Shown one piece after another: positions 17,461-26,507 of a DNA stretch of 64,000 nt. Position 1 is the stretch's first letter; every line of letters starts with the position of its first letter. The stretch is from positions 2,046,001 through 2,110,000 of the forward strand of contig QKWM01000004.1 of assembly GCA_003248315.1 (NCBI GenBank), given 5' to 3'. The notes beneath the pieces are model-generated. The model ran no database searches and was not told where the DNA came from. It was given only the letters and a program-made list of their open reading frames with translations. The DNA is from Streptomyces sp. SW4. Its GTDB lineage: Bacteria > Actinomycetota > Actinomycetes > Streptomycetales > Streptomycetaceae. The position numbers and the translations under genes are program-made.

Positions 17461-19128
17461 TTACAGCGCCAGCCACGCCGTCGTGTCCGGGCCCAGCCGC
17501 CCGCCCTCCAGCGGGGCACTGGTCAGCAGGACCTCGCCGGCCGGCAGATCGACCACCCCGCCCGACAGGTTGGTGACGCAGCGCCAGTTGTCCGAGCGGG
17601 TGAACTGCAGGACGCCCGGCGGCGTGCCGTCCGCCCAGGTGAGGGTCTCGTCGGTGACGAGCTTGCGGCGCAGCCGCAGGGCCCTGCGGTACAGCTCCAG
17701 GGTCGAGCCCTCCGCGCCGTCCTGGGCCTCGACGGCGTACCGGGCGAAGGCGGGCGGCTGCGGCAGCCACGCCGCCCCGGGCCGAAGCCGTACGACGGTC
17801 CCGTCGCCGTCCACGGCAGCGGGACCCGGCAGCCGTCGCGGCCCTTGCGGACATGCCCCGTCTGCTCCCAGATCGGGTCCTGGAGGACCTCGGTGGGCAG
17901 GTCGGCGACCTCGGGCAGGCCGAGCTCCTCGCCCTGGTAGACGTACGCCGAACCGGGCAGCGCCAGCATCAGCAGGGTCGCGGCGCGGGCGCGGCGCAGA
18001 CCGGCCGCCTCGTCCACCGCCGGGGCCCGGCCGCCGGACAGCAGCCAGGCGTCGGTGTCCGTGCCCGGCGGGAGCATCAGGCGGCTCGCGTGCCGGACCA
18101 CGTCGTGGTTGGACAGCACCCAGGTGGCCGACGCACCGGCCGTGGCGGCGTCGGCCAGCGAGCCCTCGATCACCGCGCGCAGCTCCGCCGCGTCCCAGGG
18201 CGCCTCCAGATACTCGAAGTTGAAGGCCTGGCCCAGTTCGTCGGGGCGGGCGTACAGTGCGCGGCGCGCCCCCGGCACCCACGCCTCGGCGACCGCCATG
18301 CGGGGCGGGGAGTAGGCGTCGAGGATCTTGCGCCAGTCGCGGTAGATCTCGTGGACCTCGTCGCGGTCGTAGAACGGGTGGCTGCCGGGGGCGAAGTCCA
18401 CCAGGGCCGCCTCGCTGCTCAGTTCGGGGGCGCCGAGATCGCGCAGCGGTTCGGTCAGGTCCTTGGCGAGCGCGTGGGCGACGTCCACGCGGAAGCCGTC
18501 GACACCCCGGTCCGACCAGAACTTCAGGGTGGTGCGGAAGTCGGCGCGGACCTGGTCGTTCTCCCAGTTGAGATCGGGCTGTTCGGGGTGAACAGATGCA
18601 GGTACCACTGCCCGTCGGGCACCCGCTGCCAGGCGCTGCCGCCGAAGACGGACTGCCAGTCGGTGGGCGGCAGTTCGCCGTGCGCCCCGCGCCCGTCGCG
18701 GAAGACGTACCGGTCGCGGGCGGCGGAACCGGGCCCCGCCTCCAGCGCCTCCCGGAACCAGGCGTGGCGGTGGGAGGTGTGGTTGGGGACGAGGTCGACG
18801 ACCACTTTCAGACCCAGGCGGTGCGCCTCGGCGACCAGGTCGTCGAAATCGTCCAGCGTGCCCAGGCGCGGGTCCACGGCACGGTGGTCGTCGACGTCGT
18901 AGCCGCCGTCGGCGAGTTCGGACGGGTAGAAGGGCTGAGCCACAGGGCGTCCACGCCGAGGGCCGCCAGATGGGTGAGGCGCTGGGTCGCGCCGCGCAGA
19001 TCGCCGAACCCGTCCCCGTCGGCGTCGGCGAAACTGCGCGGATAGATCTGGTAGATGACGGCCTGCCGCCACCAGCCGGGGTCCTTGGACGACAGGTCGG
19101 GCGCGCTGGCGGTGCTGCGTACGGTCAC
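17461..19128 (-). CDS. GH13 alpha-glucosidase (oligo-1,6-glucosidase type; frameshifted)
   Basis: About 556 residues from the GTG at 19128 (GGAG upstream). The four conserved GH13 regions are present: VVDLVPNHTS, DGFRVDVAHAL with the nucleophile Asp, MAVAEAWV with the acid Glu, and VLSNHDVVRH. The start WWRQAVIYQIYPRSFADADG is typical of cytoplasmic alpha-glucosidases and trehalose-synthase relatives; there is no signal peptide. Three single-base losses fall at 18932-18934, 18585-18588 and 17775-17778. It likely releases glucose from imported maltose-type oligosaccharides, but no sugar ABC operon is adjacent. Confidence 0.9.
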
Positions 19129-19244
19129 GCGGTCTCCTCTGCGACGTGTGCGGGTGACATGAGTAGGTCTGTCCACATCGCCGGGAAAGCGAACACCGGG
19201 CGGCGACCGCCGAGGGCGGCGTCACGGCCGCGCCGGGCCGGGCC

Positions 19245-20259
19245 CTACCGCTCGACCGCCTCCAGATACAGCTTCACGTAGCGCGGTACGTCGACGTCCA
19301 GGGCCACGTCCACCAGCGGCTGCTCCCGGATCCCCGCGTGCAGCTCGGACTCGCCGGGGCGGGCGCGGCGGTCGACGACGGTCTGGCCGCGGGCGGGGCC
19401 GGGGCCAGGCAGACCTCGACGGGCAGCCGGTGGGTGGTCAGGCCGTCCGGGTCGGCGACCGCGCAGACCGCGCCCGCGTCGCCGAGGCCGCCGCCGGGGT
19501 CGGAGGCGTCGGTGGCCGGGCCGCGGTGGGCGAGCAGTTCGCCGGCCAGCCGGGTGCCGGGCTCGGTGCTCGCGCGCAGCCGGCGGACGTCCGGACCCGG
19601 AACGATCACCCGCTGGAACACGTCGAGCCCGTACATCGTGATCGGCACGCCCGCCGTCAGCAGGATCGCCGCCGCCTCCGGGTCGTGCCAGACGTTGAAC
19701 TCGGCGACGGGGTGGCGTTGCCGGTCGCCACCGCGCCGCCCATGAACACGATCCGCTCGATGTTGCGGGTCACCTCGGGGTGGGTGCGCAGCAGCAGTGC
19801 GATGTTGGTGGCGGGCGCGGTCGGGATCAGGGTGACCGGGCGCGGCGAGGCGAGGATCTCCCGGCGCAGCAGCGTCACCGCGTCGACGTCCGCCGGGCGC
19901 CGGGCGGGCGCGGGCAGGCCCAGGTCGCCCATGCCGTCGCGGCCGTGCACGTGCCGGGCGGTGCGCACGGCCTCGATCAGCGGACGCTCGGCGCCCCGGG
20001 CGACGGGGATCTCCGGGGCGCCCGCCTGCTCCAGCACGGTGAGCGTGTTGCGGACGACGCCGTCCACGTCCGTGTTCCCGGCGACACAGGTGACCGCCCT
20101 CAGGTCGAGCGCCGGGTGGCGGACCGCGAGCAGCAGCGCGAGGGCGTCGTCGATGCCGGTGTCGCAGTCGACGATCACGGGGACGGCCCGGCCCTCGCTC
20201 CGCTCGCTGCGGTCGGTCCGGTGGGTCCGGTCGGTCCGGTCGGTCCGGTGAGTCGTCAC
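19245..20259 (-). CDS. Inosine-uridine-type nucleoside hydrolase (frameshifted)
   Basis: About 338 residues. The N-terminal VIVDCDTGIDDALALLLA is the calcium-binding aspartate signature of nucleoside N-ribohydrolases. FMGGAVATGNATPVAEFNVWHDPEAA carries the second conserved Asn/His segment. Two bases are missing, at 19709-19712 and 19395-19398, and the reading ends at 19245 after VPRYVKLYLEAVER. It would split nucleosides into base and ribose. It starts 41 nt after the threonyl-tRNA synthetase stop, so the two are probably cotranscribed. The first 20 codons are an RTDRTH-type repeat. Confidence 0.9.
20210..20250. repeat. Short tandem repeat in the 5' end of the nucleoside hydrolase gene
   Basis: Repeated GGTCCGGT-type units encode the Arg-Thr-Asp/His-rich start of the nucleoside hydrolase, a segment not expected in the family. 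The true start may be the later in-frame region near AVPVIVDCDTG. Confidence 0.7.
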
Positions 20260-20300
20260 GGGCGGCTCCTAACGCTCCACGAGGTCCTCCGGCGGTGACC

Positions 20301-21521
20301 CTACGCGTCTTCCCACAGCCCGGTGCCGCGCGCCCGGGCCCGCTCCGCGATCCGGCCCAGCAACTCCTCGGCGGGCACCGGCCCCGGCCGGCGGCCGTCC
20401 CGCAGCCGTACGGCCACCGGGTCCCCGTCGTCCGCGGCCTCCCGGGCGCCGATCACCGCCTGGTACGGCACCAGCCGCGCCGCCCGGACCCGGGCGCCCA
20501 GGGTGCCCCGGTCCGGGCCGGAGACCTCGGCGCGCAGCCCGTGCCCGGCGGCCCGGCGCACGAGGTCGTACGCCCGCTCCTCCTGCGCCTCGCTCACCGG
20601 CAGCACCACCAGCTGCACCGGCGCCAGCCACACCGGGAACGCGCCGCCGTGCACCTCGACCAGGTGGGCGACGGCCCGCTCCACACTGCCGACGATGCTG
20701 CGGTGCACCATGACCGGGCGGTGCCGGACGCCGTCCGGGCCGGTGTAGCGCAGGCCGAACCGCTCGGGCTGGTGGAAGTCGATCTGGACGGTGGACAGGG
20801 TGCTCTCCCGGCCGGCCGCGTCGGCGATCTGCACGTCGATCTTCGGGCCGTAGAAGGCGGCCTCGCCCTCGGCCGCCTCGTACGGCAGTCCGTCCAGCGC
20901 CTCCTCCAGCAGGGCGGTGGACCGCCGCCACAGCTCCGGGCCGGCGACGTACTTGCCGCCGGGCGCGGGCAGCGACAGGCGGTAGCGGGCGGCGGTGATG
21001 CCGAGGTCGGCGTAGGCCCGCCGGATCAGCGCGAGGGCGGCGCGGGCCTCGCCGGCGGCCTGGTCCGGGGTGCAGAAGACGTGCGCGTCGTTGAGGTGGA
21101 TCGCCCGCACCCGGGTCAGACCGCCGAGGGCGCCGGACGGCTCGGCGCGGTACATGGCCCCCAGTTCGGCCATCCGGAGGGGGAGTTCGCGGTGGCTGCG
21201 GGCGCGGGAGCGGTAGATCAGGGCGTGGTGGGGGCACAGGCTCGGGCGGAGCACGACCTGCTCGCCGCCGAGTTCCATCGGCGGGAACATGTCGTCGCGG
21301 TAGTGCGCCCAGTGCCCCGACAACTCGTACAGCTCGCGTTTGCCGAGGACGGGGGAGGCGACGTGCCGGTATCCGGCGCGGCGTTCGGCATCGCGGACGT
21401 ACTCCTCCAGGGCGTGCCGGACGGTGGCGCCGTCGGGCAGCCAGTACGGCAGCCCGGCGCCCATGAGCGGGTCGGTGTCGAACAGGGCGAGGTCGCGGCC
21501 GAGGCGTCGGTGGTCGTGCAC
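20301..21521 (-). CDS. thrS: Threonyl-tRNA synthetase, short form lacking TGS and editing domains
   Basis: 406 residues from the GTG at 21521 (GGAGG 9 nt upstream). It is only the class II catalytic core plus anticodon-binding domain; the usual form is about 650 residues. The three zinc ligands are conserved: Cys in RPSLCPHH, His in NDAHVFCT and His in PVMVHRSIVGSVER. Motif 2/3 context is intact, so it should charge tRNA-Thr without cis editing. It is preceded by a leader peptide and hairpin that look like threonine attenuation. It may be a second copy used under threonine or inhibitor stress (inference). The nucleoside hydrolase follows in the same transcript. Confidence 0.9.
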   Translation of the reverse strand: MHDHRRLGRDLALFDTDPLMGAGLPYWLPDGATVRHALEEYVRDAERRAGYRHVASPVLGKRELYELSGHWAHYRDDMFPPMELGGEQVVLRPSLCPHHALIYRSRARSHRELPLRMAELGAMYRAEPSGALGGLTRVRAIHLNDAHVFCTPDQAAGEARAALALIRRAYADLGITAARYRLSLPAPGGKYVAGPELWRRSTALLEEALDGLPYEAAEGEAAFYGPKIDVQIADAAGRESTLSTVQIDFHQPERFGLRYTGPDGVRHRPVMVHRSIVGSVERAVAHLVEVHGGAFPVWLAPVQLVVLPVSEAQEERAYDLVRRAAGHGLRAEVSGPDRGTLGARVRAARLVPYQAVIGAREAADDGDPVAVRLRDGRRPGPVPAEELLGRIAERARARGTGLWEDA

Positions 21522-21577
21522 GGTGGGATCCTCCCGGGGTGGGGTCCAAAGGAGGGCGAGCACCGGTCGCCGTACGA

Positions 21578-21607
21578 CGAAGCCCCGGGACTCGCCCCGG
21601 GGCTTCG
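21578..21607 (-). terminator. Attenuator hairpin before the ThrRS gene
   Basis: CGAAGCCCCGGG - 6-nt loop - CCCGGGGCTTCG, a perfect 12-bp stem between the leader-peptide stop (21617) and the ThrRS start (21521). There is no T tract, as is common in Streptomyces. Its position between a Thr-codon leader peptide and thrS is that of an attenuation terminator. Confidence 0.75.
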
Positions 21608-21616
21608 GACCTGCGG

Positions 21617-21679
21617 TCAGCTGTCAGCGCGCCGGGAACGGACCGGCGTCGTCGTGGGACGGGCGTGAGCGCGCTGCAT
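21617..21679 (-). CDS. Threonine-rich leader peptide of the ThrRS attenuator
   Basis: A 20-codon reading frame, MQRAHARPTTTPVRSRRADS, ends in TGA 9 nt before the attenuator stem. Codons 9-11 are ACG ACG ACG. Three consecutive codons for the amino acid handled by the downstream enzyme is the mark of ribosome-mediated attenuation: uncharged tRNA-Thr would stall the ribosome there and change leader folding. A 6-bp hairpin (CGCCGG/CCGGCG) directly follows the Thr codons. The ATG has no Shine-Dalgarno but lies exactly 6 nt after TACGGT, so the transcript is probably leaderless. Seen: codons, hairpins. Inferred: regulation. Confidence 0.75.
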   Translation of the reverse strand: MQRAHARPTTTPVRSRRADS

Positions 21680-21685
21680 GGACGG

Positions 21686-21691
21686 ACCGTA
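21686..21691 (-). promoter_or_regulatory. -10 element of the ThrRS leader transcript
   Basis: TACGGT on the minus strand, 6 nt before the leader-peptide ATG at 21679, fits TANNNT and a leaderless start. No good -35 hexamer is seen. Confidence 0.4.
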
Positions 21692-21745
21692 GCAAGGGGG
21701 AGGGCGGGCGAGCGAGGCGGTTTTCCGGCCCCACCGCCCCGTCGT

Positions 21746-21880
21746 TCAGCGCCGCCGCTCATAGGCGCCCGGCGATGACTCCAGCACTTCGCCCGGCCAC
21801 TGCTGCAGCACCTGCCTCAGCGGCTTGCGCAGCAGGTCCAGAGCACGGGACCACCCGTCCAGGTCGGAAGGGGGATGCAC
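21746..21880 (-). CDS. Possible 44-residue small protein
   Basis: GTG at 21880 to TGA at 21746 reads VHPPSDLDGWSRALDLLRK then LRQVLQQWPGEVLESS and a basic end. The composition is protein-like and amphipathic, and the frame is open back to the stop of the upstream gene at 21938. There is no convincing ribosome binding site. It could be a remnant of a larger gene or noise. No function can be assigned. Confidence 0.25.
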   Translation of the reverse strand: MHPPSDLDGWSRALDLLRKPLRQVLQQWPGEVLESSPGAYERRR

Positions 21881-21937
21881 CTTCTGCCCTGCCCGCAGCG
21901 TGGGCCCGTGTGTCTGGAGAGACGTCGGCCCCGTGTA

Positions 21938-22630
21938 TCAGTTTCCTCTTGCCCGCGATGCGGTCTCGGCCCGTTCGAGTTCTCGGGTGACGGCCTGTTC
22001 GTCCTGGCCGTGTGCCGCCTTCTCGAGGCTGTGATCGTCTTTACGGGAGAAGCGTTCGCCGCGGGCGACGTCATCCTTGCTCAGGGTACGTCCGCACCAT
22101 TCCCCTTGTCCGACGGTCTGGTGGTCGAAGGGGACGGCGGCGCCTTCTCCGAGTACTGCCCACTGCCCGGAGACCCGTCGCAGGGCGAGGAGGTAGGTGT
22201 GGCCGGGTTCAAGGCGAGGAGCCACAGCGGTCGTTCGCTTCGTGCGTGTGCCGCTGTCGCGGTGGACGTTCCAGCCGGCGCTCACCATGTCGAAGTCCCG
22301 CCCGAGCTGCTCCCGGGGACGTGGGGAAGACCAGAGGATCTTGTCCGTGCGGAAGGTCACCGTTCGGTCGGTCTGGTACTCGATGGCCCCCTTCGCGAAG
22401 TCGCGCCGGTTGGTGTCCTGTTCGGCTGTCGGTGTGGCCACGACGACGTGATCGGCGTTGGTGATCCAGTCCTGCGCTGTTCGGGAGGGTTGGCTGTCGC
22501 CGGGGACTCCGCAGCCGACCACCGTGTCGAGACCGCCACGGCCGACCAGGACGCCGGCGGCAACCCCTGCCAGGGCCAGGAGGGCGGCGGCGGGGCTGCT
22601 CGTCAGACGGTCGATGACTGTCGTACGCAC
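21938..22630 (-). CDS. Membrane-anchored protein of an ABC transporter operon
   Basis: 230 residues from the GTG at 22630 (AGGAG about 11 nt upstream). One N-terminal membrane helix (AAALLALAGVAAGVLVGRGG) precedes an extracytoplasmic beta-rich domain (DWITNADHVVVATP; YQTDRTVTFRTDKILWSS; LEPGHTYLLALRRVSGQW) and a charged coiled tail. It starts 2 nt after the ATPase stop and is last in the operon 25387-21938. I do not recognise the family; it may be an accessory or sensor subunit. Confidence 0.7.
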   Translation of the reverse strand: MRTTVIDRLTSSPAAALLALAGVAAGVLVGRGGLDTVVGCGVPGDSQPSRTAQDWITNADHVVVATPTAEQDTNRRDFAKGAIEYQTDRTVTFRTDKILWSSPRPREQLGRDFDMVSAGWNVHRDSGTRTKRTTAVAPRLEPGHTYLLALRRVSGQWAVLGEGAAVPFDHQTVGQGEWCGRTLSKDDVARGERFSRKDDHSLEKAAHGQDEQAVTRELERAETASRARGN

Positions 22631-22632
22631 GT

Positions 22633-23384
22633 CTACCAGGGCTCCTGGGTGGGGGCGGGCGCGGCGAGTGCGGTGTAGGCGGCTTCGGCGCGGCGTGCTG
22701 CGGGTGTGTCCTGGGGGCGTGGGCGAGGAAGGCCTGCGTGGTGCCGGTGAAGGTGATGCGTCCCTGCTGCAGCACGGTGACCTGGTCGGCCTCCTCCGCG
22801 AGGTCGGCGACATCGTGGGTGGACATCAGTACACGCACCTCGTCGGTGGCGAGGCCGGTGATCAGGTCGCGGAAGACGCGGCGCTGGGTGGGATCCATGC
22901 CGGCGGTCGGTTCGTCCAGGAGGAGGACGCGGGCGCCGTGGACGAGGGCGGAGGCGACGCCGACGCGGCGGAGCTGGCCGCCGGAGAGCTTCTTGGTCTT
23001 GACGTCGGCTCGGTCGGCCATGGTGACCCGGTCCAGGGCGGAGAGTGCGGCGTCCCAGGCCTCGGGCTTCTTCATGCCCTTCAGCCACCCGGTGTAGGCG
23101 ACCTGCTCGCGCGCGGTCAGGCCGGTCATCGGGACGATGGTCTGCGGCATCCAGGCCACCTGCTTGCGGTAGGCGGACTCCCGCGAGGCCAGGTCGCCCA
23201 TGCGCACGGACCCCGACCGAGGCTGGTGCAGACCGCCGGCGAGTTTGAGCAGGGTCGACTTTCCGGCCCCGTTGGGACCGAGAAGGACGGTGAAGCCCCT
23301 GGGGACGGTGTAGGTCAGATCGGAGAGGACCGGCGTGCCGGCGCGTCCGTAGCCGAAGGTGCAGGACTCGAAGCTGATGGACAT
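22633..23384 (-). CDS. ABC transporter ATP-binding protein (frameshift near the C terminus)
   Basis: About 250 residues. Walker A is LLGPNGAGKSTLLKL, the signature is LSGGQLRRVGVASAL, Walker B is ARVLLLDEPTAGMD and the H-loop is VLMSTHDVADL. It belongs with ABC-2-type exporter ATPases. One base is lost in the C run near 22717-22722; restoring it ends the protein with APAPTQEPW at 22633. It energises the two membrane proteins encoded just upstream. Confidence 0.92.
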
Positions 23385-23396
23385 GACGAACCTTTT

Positions 23397-23978
23397 TCAG
23401 AGGCGGCGGAAGCGGACGTGGGCGATGAGTCCGGCTGCGAAGACGATCAGGCAGAACCCGTACGTGGGGAGGTGGTCCGGGCGGTGAAGGGTGACGGCCC
23501 ACGGCCAGGGCTGGCCGAAGTCGCGGTACCCGATGAACATCACGGCGAGCACCCAGCCCACCGGCACGGCAGTGGCGGCCTGCTCGTTGAACACGCGGGC
23601 CACCAGCAGGAGACCGGTGAGGAACAGGACGTTCCGGCCCGCCATGGACGCCTCCGGGGACCCGCTGATCCCCCCGGTGAGAAGGCCGGCCGCGACGGCC
23701 GCCACCACGACGGCCGTGATGAGCGCCGCGTCCAGGTGACGTACCTTGCGCTGGGCCACGGCTTCGGTCTCGGCGACCGCCTGGGCGAGGCTGTGGGCGA
23801 GCGCGGAGGTGACGACCAGCGGCACCGCCTGCATGAGGAAGACGCGGTTGCCGCGGGCGGTGAGGAGGCTCGGCAGCTGGACGTACTGGTCGTGCGCCAC
23901 CACGACCAGCACCGCGAACGCGACCAGCGCTGGTCCGAGGGCGGCCTGGACCCGTCGGGCCTTGAACCAGAGGGTCAC
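23397..23978 (-). CDS. ABC transporter-associated membrane protein
   Basis: 193 residues from the GTG at 23978, whose GTGA overlaps the stop of the preceding gene. About five or six membrane helices are visible (ALGPALVAFAVLVVVAH; ALITAVVVAAVAAGLLTGG; VGWVLAVMFIGYRDF; YGFCLIVFAAGLIAHV). It is probably one permease subunit of the ABC system, with the 470-residue gene upstream and the ATPase downstream. Cargo unknown. Confidence 0.75.
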   Translation of the reverse strand: MTLWFKARRVQAALGPALVAFAVLVVVAHDQYVQLPSLLTARGNRVFLMQAVPLVVTSALAHSLAQAVAETEAVAQRKVRHLDAALITAVVVAAVAAGLLTGGISGSPEASMAGRNVLFLTGLLLVARVFNEQAATAVPVGWVLAVMFIGYRDFGQPWPWAVTLHRPDHLPTYGFCLIVFAAGLIAHVRFRRL

Positions 23979-25387
23979 GCGGTGGCCTCCTGCACGAGGC
24001 GGCAGGCCCTGCGCTGTTCGTCCTGGAACCACGCGCTCTGCTGCTTCGGCGTGAGCCGGGCCGCGTCGTCCGCTCGCTCCTGGACCTTCTCCAGCACCTC
24101 GCGGGCGTTCTGGAACGAGCCGACGTACTCACCACGGCGCCGGCTCAGATACGGTTCGTCCGCATCGACGAGCGTGGCGGCCCACAGCATCGCGGCGTCG
24201 TGATTGACGATCCAGTCCACGGGCTGACCGGGCTGGACGGACGGAGGGAAGGTGCAGGGGAACCGCACCGAGGTGAGGAGAACCCCGTAGCGCACGCCGG
24301 CCATGCCGGGACCGTTCTTCCCCGCCTGCTGCGACAGCGGCAGCCACCACTGCGACCGTGTCGACGGCTTCTTGTGGCGACCGGTGAGCAGGCTGTCGGA
24401 GACCGTCGTGGGCACGGTCACCCGCACCCCGGCCTGCCGGAGCGTCGCAAGAGAACGGACGATCTCGCTTCGCACCCGGCCCAACTGCTCCTCCGCGCCC
24501 CCGGACTCGGCGACGCACACCCGGGGCGCGGTACCCGCGCACCGGGCGGAAGCGTGGCCGGCGCTCACCGGGCCGTCCCCGTAGCCCCACCCCGAGGCGG
24601 TGTCGGCGCACAGGACCATGACCAGTACCGCCGCTACGGCCGTCCCGGCGCCGATCCCCCGCCGTGCGGCGCGGGAAACAGGCAGCCACCACACGGCCAC
24701 AGCCGCGGCGACGGTCCCGGTGAACAGGAACGGGACGAGAAGTGTCAACGGCCGGTACTGCTCACCGAAGTCCAGTGAGGTGTCGGAGGCACCGGACACG
24801 TGACGCAGCCACACGGGTTCCACCTGACCGGTCTTGGTGATCAGGTAGTACACGAAGACGGCGGACAGCGGCGCGGTGATCAACCGGGGGGTCAGATGGC
24901 CCAGGGCGCAGCCGAGCACCGCCCACGCCACGACGAGCCCCATGCCCATCAGCAGCGGCATGAGCGCCTGCGGCGTGGGCACGAGCCGGGTCTCGACCAG
25001 TCGCATCACGACCGGCAGGACGAGAACCAGCCAGCCGGCCCCCACCACCGGGGCGAGCGTGTGCGCGGCGACCCGGTACCGTGAGCGCCCCGGAGCCAGG
25101 TCACACACACCGTCACGCCTGAGTCGTCCGCCTTCCCAGACCGCCAGCCCGCAGGTGATGGCGTACGCGAAGGCGTAGAAGTAGAAGAGGGACTGCTCGA
25201 CCTGCTGGGGCGCCCACAACGGGCCGGAGACGACCTCTTCGTACGGGTCTTCCAGATGGAGCGCGTGAAAGAAGTAGAAGAGGACGATCCCGACCCAGAC
25301 GGGCGCGGTCCACACCGCCGGGCTGGTACGCAGACGGGCTCGAAGGTTCAACTGAGGACACCGTTCTTCACGACGGGGACGGGGCAC
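23975..25387 (-). CDS. Large membrane protein of the ABC operon (DUF7224-like C-terminal half)
   Basis: 470 residues. The N-terminal half holds about six membrane helices (TAPVWVGIVLFYFFHALHL; LLMGMGLVVAWAVLGCALG; TLLVPFLFTGTVAAAVAVWW). The C-terminal half is soluble, with conserved-looking segments such as GEYVGSFQNAREVLEKVQER; this layout resembles actinomycete ABC-linked proteins carrying a DUF7224 domain (from memory). The start is uncertain: GTG at 25387 is used, a TTG about 12 codons later is possible. First gene of the four-gene operon. Confidence 0.72.
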   Translation of the reverse strand: MPRPRREERCPQLNLRARLRTSPAVWTAPVWVGIVLFYFFHALHLEDPYEEVVSGPLWAPQQVEQSLFYFYAFAYAITCGLAVWEGGRLRRDGVCDLAPGRSRYRVAAHTLAPVVGAGWLVLVLPVVMRLVETRLVPTPQALMPLLMGMGLVVAWAVLGCALGHLTPRLITAPLSAVFVYYLITKTGQVEPVWLRHVSGASDTSLDFGEQYRPLTLLVPFLFTGTVAAAVAVWWLPVSRAARRGIGAGTAVAAVLVMVLCADTASGWGYGDGPVSAGHASARCAGTAPRVCVAESGGAEEQLGRVRSEIVRSLATLRQAGVRVTVPTTVSDSLLTGRHKKPSTRSQWWLPLSQQAGKNGPGMAGVRYGVLLTSVRFPCTFPPSVQPGQPVDWIVNHDAAMLWAATLVDADEPYLSRRRGEYVGSFQNAREVLEKVQERADDAARLTPKQQSAWFQDEQRRACRLVQEATA

Positions 25388-25634
25388 TGATGTAGACGGT
25401 CAGTCGGCCTTGGCGGTGTCCACGTACGCCTTGTTCACGGGTGACGGGGTGGGCGAGGTGGTTCTCCTTCCGCCCCCGCCGCCCCTTCCCGTCCCGATCC
25501 GAGGGCTCCCCCCGGGACGGGTCCGGCTCACCCGGACGGCGCTGCTCGCTGGTGAGGGGGCGGGGCGGTGGTGCCGTGGGAGGCGTGACCGCAGCGGCCG
25601 TACCGGCCCGCCCGGCCCCAGGAGGCACCCCCTG

Positions 25635-26400
25635 ATGCACCGCGCCCCGGCCGCCCGACTCGCCCTGGTCCTCGCGGCCGCCCTGCTGCCGGCGGTCACC
25701 GCCTGTTCCGCGCGGCCCGCCGGGCCCCCGCCCCCGCCTCCTCGGCCGCCCGGTCACCGGCCGCCGTCCCCACGCCCGCCGCCGCGCCGACGCTCACCGC
25801 CGCCCAGGCCCAGGCGGCGCTGATCTCCCAGGCCGACCTGGGCGAGGCGTGGATGCCGACGCGGGGCGCGGCGACCTGGCGGGACGGGCGGCTGAAGGGC
25901 ACCACCGGGGACCGCGACTGCCGGCGGCTGCTGGACGTGCTCTACACCGAGGATCTGTTCGGGCCCGGCGCCGTCCCGCGCGCCGAGACCGGGCTCGACG
26001 ACGGCGCCGAGGACACCCAGCTGCACTACCGGATCACCGCGCACCGCGCGGCCGACGTGGACCGGGCCCTCGCCTGGCTGCGGACGCTGCCGGACCGCTG
26101 CGCACGGTTCCCGGCGCGCCTCGCCGGGGGCCGCGCCCAGGACGTCCGGGTCACGGGACTGGCCCTGCCGGAGGCCGGGGACGCCCGCGCGGGCCTGCGC
26201 GTGACGCTGAGCGACGCGGCGGCGGGCGACGAGGCCGACGTGCTCACCGTGATCCTGGCCGCCGTCCGGGTCGGCGACGACGCGATCAGCCTGACGTACG
26301 GCGGCTTCGGCGGGTGTGGGACGACGTCGCGTGGACGGCCGTGGAGGCCGGCGGCGACCGGCTCGCAGAGGTCCGGCGGCAGGGCCGGGCGCTGGTGTGA
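25635..26400 (+). CDS. Hypothetical lipoprotein (frameshifted)
   Basis: About 255 residues. GGAGG lies 9 nt before the ATG. The signal ends in the lipobox AVTAC, then a Pro/Ala-rich linker and a domain (ALISQADLGEAWMPTRGAAT; DVDRALAWLRTLPDRCARF; VLTVILAAVRVGDDAISLTY) like surface lipoproteins of the sensor or PknH-type class (weak resemblance). Bases are missing in the C run 25727-25731 and at 26312-26314. Monocistronic, convergent with the GAF-ANTAR gene. Function unknown. Confidence 0.7.
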
Positions 26401-26421
26401 GGCCGGTGCGCGCGGGGTTTT

Positions 26422-26462
26422 GCGCGCCGGGTGGTGCGCGCCGGGTGGTGCGCGCCGGGTGG
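26422..26462. repeat. 14-bp tandem repeat between convergent genes
   Basis: Nearly three units of GCGCGCCGGGTGGT, starting 22 nt after the lipoprotein stop. Confidence 0.85.
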
Positions 26463-26507
26463 GGGAGGCCGGGTGGGAGGAGGCCGGCGTGAGCCGGAAG
26501 GCATCCC

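Noticed and set aside
25388..25634. Small minus-strand frame ending in VNKAYVDTAKAD before the ABC operon
   Set aside because: The ending looks protein-like but there is no start codon with a ribosome site, and the upstream part is low-complexity antisense sequence.
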